DNA from: Gp1-AA122 sp036378535
Lineage (GTDB): Bacteria > Acidobacteriota > Terriglobia > Terriglobales > Acidobacteriaceae
Reading direction: 5' to 3'
DNA: 64,000 nucleotides
Assembly (NCBI GenBank): GCA_036378535.1
Contig: DASUWH010000084.1
Span: 1 to 64,000 of the forward strand
This document shows, in pieces, positions 60,335 to 64,000 of this stretch (position 1 is the stretch's first letter; each line of letters opens with the position of its first letter). The notes under the pieces are model-generated. The model saw only the letters and a program-made list of their open reading frames with translations. It was not told the origin of the DNA and ran no database searches. The position numbers were made by a program, and so were the translations under genes.

Positions 60335-62323
60335 ATGTCCCCTGTGCCTGCAACGGAGACTCTTGATCTAAATACCGTCCTTCAATCGGCAAGCCGTCGC
60401 GCTCAGGCGCTGACGGGTGCGACCGGCGTCGCCATTGCACTCGCGCACAATCAATCAATGATTTGCCGAGCCAGCATAGGACCAAGCGCACCACCGCTCG
60501 GCTGCCACGTGGACGTGACGTCTGGTTTTTCCGGACAGTGTGTACGTAGCGGCAGAACTCTTCGCTGTGACGACTCCGAAAACGATCTCCGAGTGGATCT
60601 CGCAAGCTGCCGACGACTCGGAATCCGATCCATTCTGGCCGCCCCCATCCGCCTCAAGGGTCAAGTGATTGGGATCATAGAGATCTTCTCTCCGAAACCC
60701 AATGCCTTTGATGACCGCCATGTTGTCGGCTTGAAAGCCCTGGCACATACCCTGTTACTCAGCCCGCTTGCATCTAGGCCCATCTCGGCTCCGAAACTGC
60801 TGGTCGAAACGGAACCCACTCTTAGAATTTTCTTTGGCAACCTGATCGAAGCGCTACGATCGCGAGCGCAAGCTCCGGTTCAGCTGACTTCTTCGCCAGC
60901 TCAGTTCTGGCCCGATGTGTTCGTCAGTTCCCACTTGCGATGGCAAAGCTTTGCCGAGTCGATGCTGTTGCACATCATGATCCTTGTTACGCTGGGAAGT
61001 CTTCTGAAACTGGATTTATCCCGCCCTCGATTTGTTCCCCCAGTGCTCAACAGACCGGATGTTCTCTACTACTTACCAGCCGAGTATGTCCGTCCCGACA
61101 GAAGCAAAGTGTTCTCGGCAACATCAAAAACACAACGGGTCGAGGTGGCGAAGAAAATACACTTAATACCACGGGAGCAGCGTAGCAGAACACAGACCAA
61201 GATCTCCGCACCCGATATCAAGCTGAAGGGCAATATACGCGTCCTCCGTATTATCGCGTGGACTTCCGTACCGCCAACTGCGCCCTCTTCGGCCGTTAGC
61301 CGGTCTCAGCTCTTTACGCCCGCTACTCTCGTTGATCCGATTGGGCCGCCCCCGCAAGTCTCGGGGCCGGCGACCGTACGCGCATTGAGAGCCCCAGCCG
61401 CAGCAGTCATTGAACCGCCGCCATTGGTACGCAGTTCATTACTCCGCACTGGCAGTTCCGGCATTGGTCTGACGGAAGTTATCAGTCCAGCGCCCCAGAT
61501 ACCCGCGCAGGGGCCGAAGTCAGTTCTCACTACTCTGGAGGCAGGTTTACGCAGCGCTTTGACCTCGGTCGTTGATCCTCCGCCATCGCTTGAAAGTCTC
61601 AAGAGTACAGATGGCCCATCGATAGGCGGGGTGTCAGCTGCTACTCAGATTGTGCCGCCGCCTCCTCAGCTTCTTGGCCTGGGGAACTCAAGTTCGTCGA
61701 CTCAGAGAAGCACACCTTCAGCGGTTGTTCCACCTCCTCCATCGTTGAGCGGTGTCGAGAATACAAGCAGGTACACAAGACTGCAGCCCCTCGACGCGTC
61801 AGAAGTGCTCTCGGCTAAGCCACCAGTGCGCAGCGAGAGCGGCACGGTAGAGAACCGGCCATTTAAGTCGAACCCCAGTTCAGCTAGCCAGGTCGACGAG
61901 GAAGGGAGTAGCGGTGAACAAAAGTCTACCCGTCCGGAGGAGATAAGTGTCGCAGTCATCGGCGCCGCGTTACCTTTGCCAAGCTCTTCGTATTTTTCCA
62001 GTAGCGAAATCTTTATCGCAGAAGAGCGACTCAGCAAGCAGCGAACACGCCTTATAAAGCTCGTTTATGATTTCCTCCCTTATCAGCGGCGGCTTTCAGA
62101 CGACGGTCCGAACTACCCCGACGTAGACAGGCTCCGGGTCAAGCGAGACATTACTTGCGACGAGACTCTAGCGCAAGTGATGTCGGGTGCCGGCGCCTCA
62201 CTGGCATCGCGACCTGAGGAAGTGCTTGGCGGTGGGTACTCGGGTCGCCCACAGACGAAAATGCCGTGCTTTCGAACTACGGCCGACGACTACCGCAGAG
62301 CACGGATCCATGCTCGCAAGTGA
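60335..62323 (+). CDS. GAF-sensor membrane protein with proline-rich repeats
   Basis: 662 residues. Cytoplasmic GAF domain (about 10-150) homologous to that of the 27034 protein, with the same three-cysteine spacing (C69, C78, C92) and RxDxxxCRRLGIRSILAAPI. One membrane helix follows at about 210-230 (SMLLHIMILVTLGSLLKL), then a long periplasmic region of proline-rich modules (VIEPPPLVRSS, VVDPPPSLES, IVPPPPQLLGLGNS, VVPPPPSLSGVENT), and a C-terminal conserved-looking block (LPLPSSSYFSSSEIFIAEERLSKQRTRLIKLVYDFLPYQRRL). The architecture is that of a TonB-like envelope-spanning protein, but no recognisable TonB C-domain is present. The start could also be the TTG at 60323. The last ~60 residues look unlike the rest, and a frameshift near the end is possible. 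Confidence 0.78.
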   Translation: MSPVPATETLDLNTVLQSASRRAQALTGATGVAIALAHNQSMICRASIGPSAPPLGCHVDVTSGFSGQCVRSGRTLRCDDSENDLRVDLASCRRLGIRSILAAPIRLKGQVIGIIEIFSPKPNAFDDRHVVGLKALAHTLLLSPLASRPISAPKLLVETEPTLRIFFGNLIEALRSRAQAPVQLTSSPAQFWPDVFVSSHLRWQSFAESMLLHIMILVTLGSLLKLDLSRPRFVPPVLNRPDVLYYLPAEYVRPDRSKVFSATSKTQRVEVAKKIHLIPREQRSRTQTKISAPDIKLKGNIRVLRIIAWTSVPPTAPSSAVSRSQLFTPATLVDPIGPPPQVSGPATVRALRAPAAAVIEPPPLVRSSLLRTGSSGIGLTEVISPAPQIPAQGPKSVLTTLEAGLRSALTSVVDPPPSLESLKSTDGPSIGGVSAATQIVPPPPQLLGLGNSSSSTQRSTPSAVVPPPPSLSGVENTSRYTRLQPLDASEVLSAKPPVRSESGTVENRPFKSNPSSASQVDEEGSSGEQKSTRPEEISVAVIGAALPLPSSSYFSSSEIFIAEERLSKQRTRLIKLVYDFLPYQRRLSDDGPNYPDVDRLRVKRDITCDETLAQVMSGAGASLASRPEEVLGGGYSGRPQTKMPCFRTTADDYRRARIHARK

Positions 62324-62848
62324 GGCCCGCGAAAGCGTAATTTTCAAACAGTACTACTGGTTGAATTGTTCTGCTGTAGTCGCTGACGTTGTTTTCTCGA
62401 AAGTTGCTAATTCGCGGCGCAATAATCTGTGGAAGCGCCGGGCGTCTGGAAGAATGGTGTTGAGAAGGAAACGTTACCGTTATTTCTTTATCCCCTAAAA
62501 TTAGGCGAAGCAGCGCCAGTATAACTACGCCATCGTGGAGAAAACGGAGCGGGGAGAAGAAGCAGCAAGCCAAATCGTCGAAGGTGCTCGATCGTGGTAG
62601 ATGGCACCTCTGGGCTATTTGCAATCGCACACTTTCATTTAGAGTGTTCCCAGGCCATTTAGCTGCTTCGGAAGCGCGAATTTGAGAAGAATTATCAGAG
62701 TGATTGGTATCGTGGTATCGATCGCTAGTCTTTGAGAACTAGCGCATAATAACTTAAAGAACGTTTAAATCCCCCACAAGGCTCCCCCGCGATAGAGTTG
62801 CGAGGAAGCTTAGCCGACCGCTGAGTGCCCGGGCCCTTTGCCAGATAT
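62324..62848. other. Gap before the LuxR-type gene
   Basis: No gene supported. A short hairpin CGCTAGT-...-ACTAGCG (62725-62746, 7-bp perfect arms, 8-base loop) is the only structure seen; it may regulate or terminate, without a T-run. Confidence 0.4.
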
Positions 62849-63541
62849 ATGCGGGCTTCTCCCAATAAGCAGTCAGTAATTCGTGTTGCTCTAGCCGAGA
62901 GCACTCGGATGAGCGGGCAGATGCTGTCCGATCTGTTAAAACACGACAAGCGCCTTGTGGTCACCGATGCAACGGCAGATCCAATGCGAATTGCATCCAG
63001 CCTGAAGCCCGAGGTGGCTGTTATAAGTGCTGACCTGGAAAACGGCGCACCGAACGGGTTCGAGCTTTTGCAGGCCGTCAAATCCTCGTGCCCAGAGTGC
63101 AGAGCAGTAATGCTACTGGATGCTCCAGTTCGAGATCTTGTCGTGCAATCGTTCCGCTGGGGAGCCCGTGGAGTGTTTTGCCGCTGCGATTCCTTGAAAT
63201 TGCTGCCCAAGTGCGTGCGCAGCGTGTATGAGAATCAGATCTGGGCAAATGCAGAAATGCTTGCATACGTGGTGGAAGCATTGGCGGAGGCGCCGATCAC
63301 AAATCTGGTAAGTGCCGAAGGCGAATCACTGCTGTCCAGCCGCGAGCAGCAGGTAGTCGGGTTCGTTGCTGAGGGAATGAGCAACCGGGAAATAGCCCAG
63401 AAGCTCAGCCTTAGTGAACATACGGTTAAGAACTACATGTTCCGAATCTTCAATAAGCTAGGCGTTTCCAGCCGGGTTGAGCTAGTGCTGTACGCGCAAA
63501 GCCAGCGCGCGTCGTCCGGAAACAGGAATTCTGCGAGCTAA
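62849..63541 (+). CDS. NarL/LuxR-family response regulator
   Basis: 230 residues. Receiver domain (about 8-125; VISADLENGAPNGFELLQAVK aligns the phospho-Asp with DLxMPxMDG, so the acceptor is kept), but the conserved Lys of beta-5 is not evident (GVFCRCDSLKLL). C-terminal LuxR helix-turn-helix (about 158-215): LSSREQQVVGFVAEGMSNREIAQKLSLSEHTVKNYMFRIFNKLGVSSRVELVLYA, complete. A GTG 24 bases upstream is an alternative start; neither has a strong ribosome-binding site. No partner kinase in the window. Confidence 0.87.
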   Translation: MRASPNKQSVIRVALAESTRMSGQMLSDLLKHDKRLVVTDATADPMRIASSLKPEVAVISADLENGAPNGFELLQAVKSSCPECRAVMLLDAPVRDLVVQSFRWGARGVFCRCDSLKLLPKCVRSVYENQIWANAEMLAYVVEALAEAPITNLVSAEGESLLSSREQQVVGFVAEGMSNREIAQKLSLSEHTVKNYMFRIFNKLGVSSRVELVLYAQSQRASSGNRNSAS

Positions 63542-63666
63542 CAGCCGGCGCAAATGTCCTCGGACGCGACCGGCGCCTCTCCAAGGCGCCCCCGAGTAGC
63601 TCAAAAATGTTAGCTAGTCTTCTCGCCGACAAGAAGGGACCGTGACTTGCTGTATGTTTTGGTATC

Positions 63667-64000
63667 GTGACGGCTAAGCCAGGACACGCCCGCAATGTCT
63701 CTGCCCGGGCCCATAGCCGATTCCGGCTAGAGGTTCCGGTGAGCATACGATGGAACGAGGCAAGTACTGAACGAGAACTCGTAGGTCTCACTCGCGATAT
63801 TGCGGAATCGGGAGTTTTTGTTGTCTCTGCGGAAACCCCTGCCCTTGGTGACGAGATCTGGCTCGAGGTGCAACTCCCCGATTTGAATGGAGTAGTCGGC
63901 TCTGGTTTGAGGCTAAGCTCACGGGGCAAGGTCGTGCGCCTGGCTGGGCCAGGAGAATCTTCTGGTTTTGCCGCACGGGCCAAGTTCATCCTACCGCAAT
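63667..64000 (+). CDS. PilZ-domain protein, truncated by the window end
   Basis: A GTG-initiated frame of at least 111 codons that is still open at base 64000. Residues 13 onward read ARAHSRFRLEVPVSIRW (RxxxR motif), then TRDIAESGVFVVSAETPALGDEIWLEVQLPD (DxSxxG-like: DIAESG) and GKVVRLAGPGESSGFAARAKF, the PilZ pattern for c-di-GMP binding. A second PilZ protein lies at 49950. Start codon not certain (no clear site). The C-terminus is not visible. Confidence 0.7.
   Translation, partial: MTAKPGHARNVSARAHSRFRLEVPVSIRWNEASTERELVGLTRDIAESGVFVVSAETPALGDEIWLEVQLPDLNGVVGSGLRLSSRGKVVRLAGPGESSGFAARAKFILPQ

Noticed and set aside
62722..62750. Hairpin as an intrinsic terminator
   Set aside because: The 7-bp stem is perfect but no T-run follows; kept only as a structure note.

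Overview
The window reads like a chromosomal segment of an Acidobacteriota bacterium, probably of the Terriglobia/Koribacter type. The pointers are an Oar-like TonB-dependent receptor of about 1,190 residues with a carboxypeptidase-regulatory-like plug extension, GloVer-repeat secreted proteins, a futalosine-pathway menaquinone enzyme, bacillithiol BshA, many Tat and Sec signal peptides, PilZ proteins, and abundant dispersed intergenic palindromes. This assignment rests on gene content alone. No rRNA, tRNA or CRISPR array was recognised.

Layout. 1-7.9 kb: secreted or membrane proteins of unknown role, a CPBP protease, a Tat-exported nucleoside hydrolase and a TPR protein. 8-23.4 kb: a nucleoside, ribose and deoxyribose salvage region. 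It holds two divergent nucleoside hydrolases, an outer-membrane receptor, a ribokinase-type kinase, a two-domain aldehyde dehydrogenase and deoxyribose-phosphate aldolase on the minus strand. Divergently lie a canonical nucleoside hydrolase and an inner-membrane permease, then a purine-base permease and a cysteine hydrolase. The proposed flow is: nucleosides enter through the TonB receptor, the N-glycosidic bond is cut in the periplasm, sugar and base are imported separately, the sugar is phosphorylated, deoxyribose-5-P is split by DeoC, and the aldehyde is oxidised. 23.6-26.9 kb: a DHA2 exporter and MqnE.

27-32.4 kb holds the most unusual genes. A GAF-TM-TonB fusion is divergent to a two-gene operon that encodes a ribosome-hibernation (HPF/RaiA) domain fused to sigma-70-like regions 2 and 4, followed by a bacterial homologue of eRF1 whose GGQ loop reads GGY. 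A Tat-exported glycosylasparaginase follows. 32.8-37.4 kb: class II fructose bisphosphatase, and an M48 protease / pseudo-receiver / small-protein operon divergent from an NhaR-like regulator. 38.5-43.6 kb: a GloVer/IPT secreted protein, an atypical SDR, a REP-associated tyrosine transposase (RAYT) framed by inverted REP units, and an AhpD-like protein.

43.8-51.7 kb: an anti-anti-sigma/anti-sigma pair, an MgtE-N/CBS protein without a channel, a HAD phosphatase, an orphan LytS kinase, BshA, a double-PilZ protein and a YdjC/HpnK deacetylase. 51.9-59.2 kb: one tightly packed TetR-TolC-HlyD-ATPase-ATPase-permease-permease export operon like E. coli ybhGFSR, with asymmetric ATPases. 59.6-64 kb: an Flp-type pilin, a small membrane protein, a second GAF-TM protein, a LuxR-type regulator and a PilZ protein cut off by the window end.

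Intergenic space is dominated by several palindrome families: GTAG-headed double hairpins, RAYT-linked hairpins, MITE-like elements with terminal inverted repeats, and GTCATCCCGA... repeats. Several starts were moved downstream of the longest possible frame where a ribosome-binding site supported it, and two genes were added that are too short or truncated to be obvious (34655-34804 and 63667-64000).
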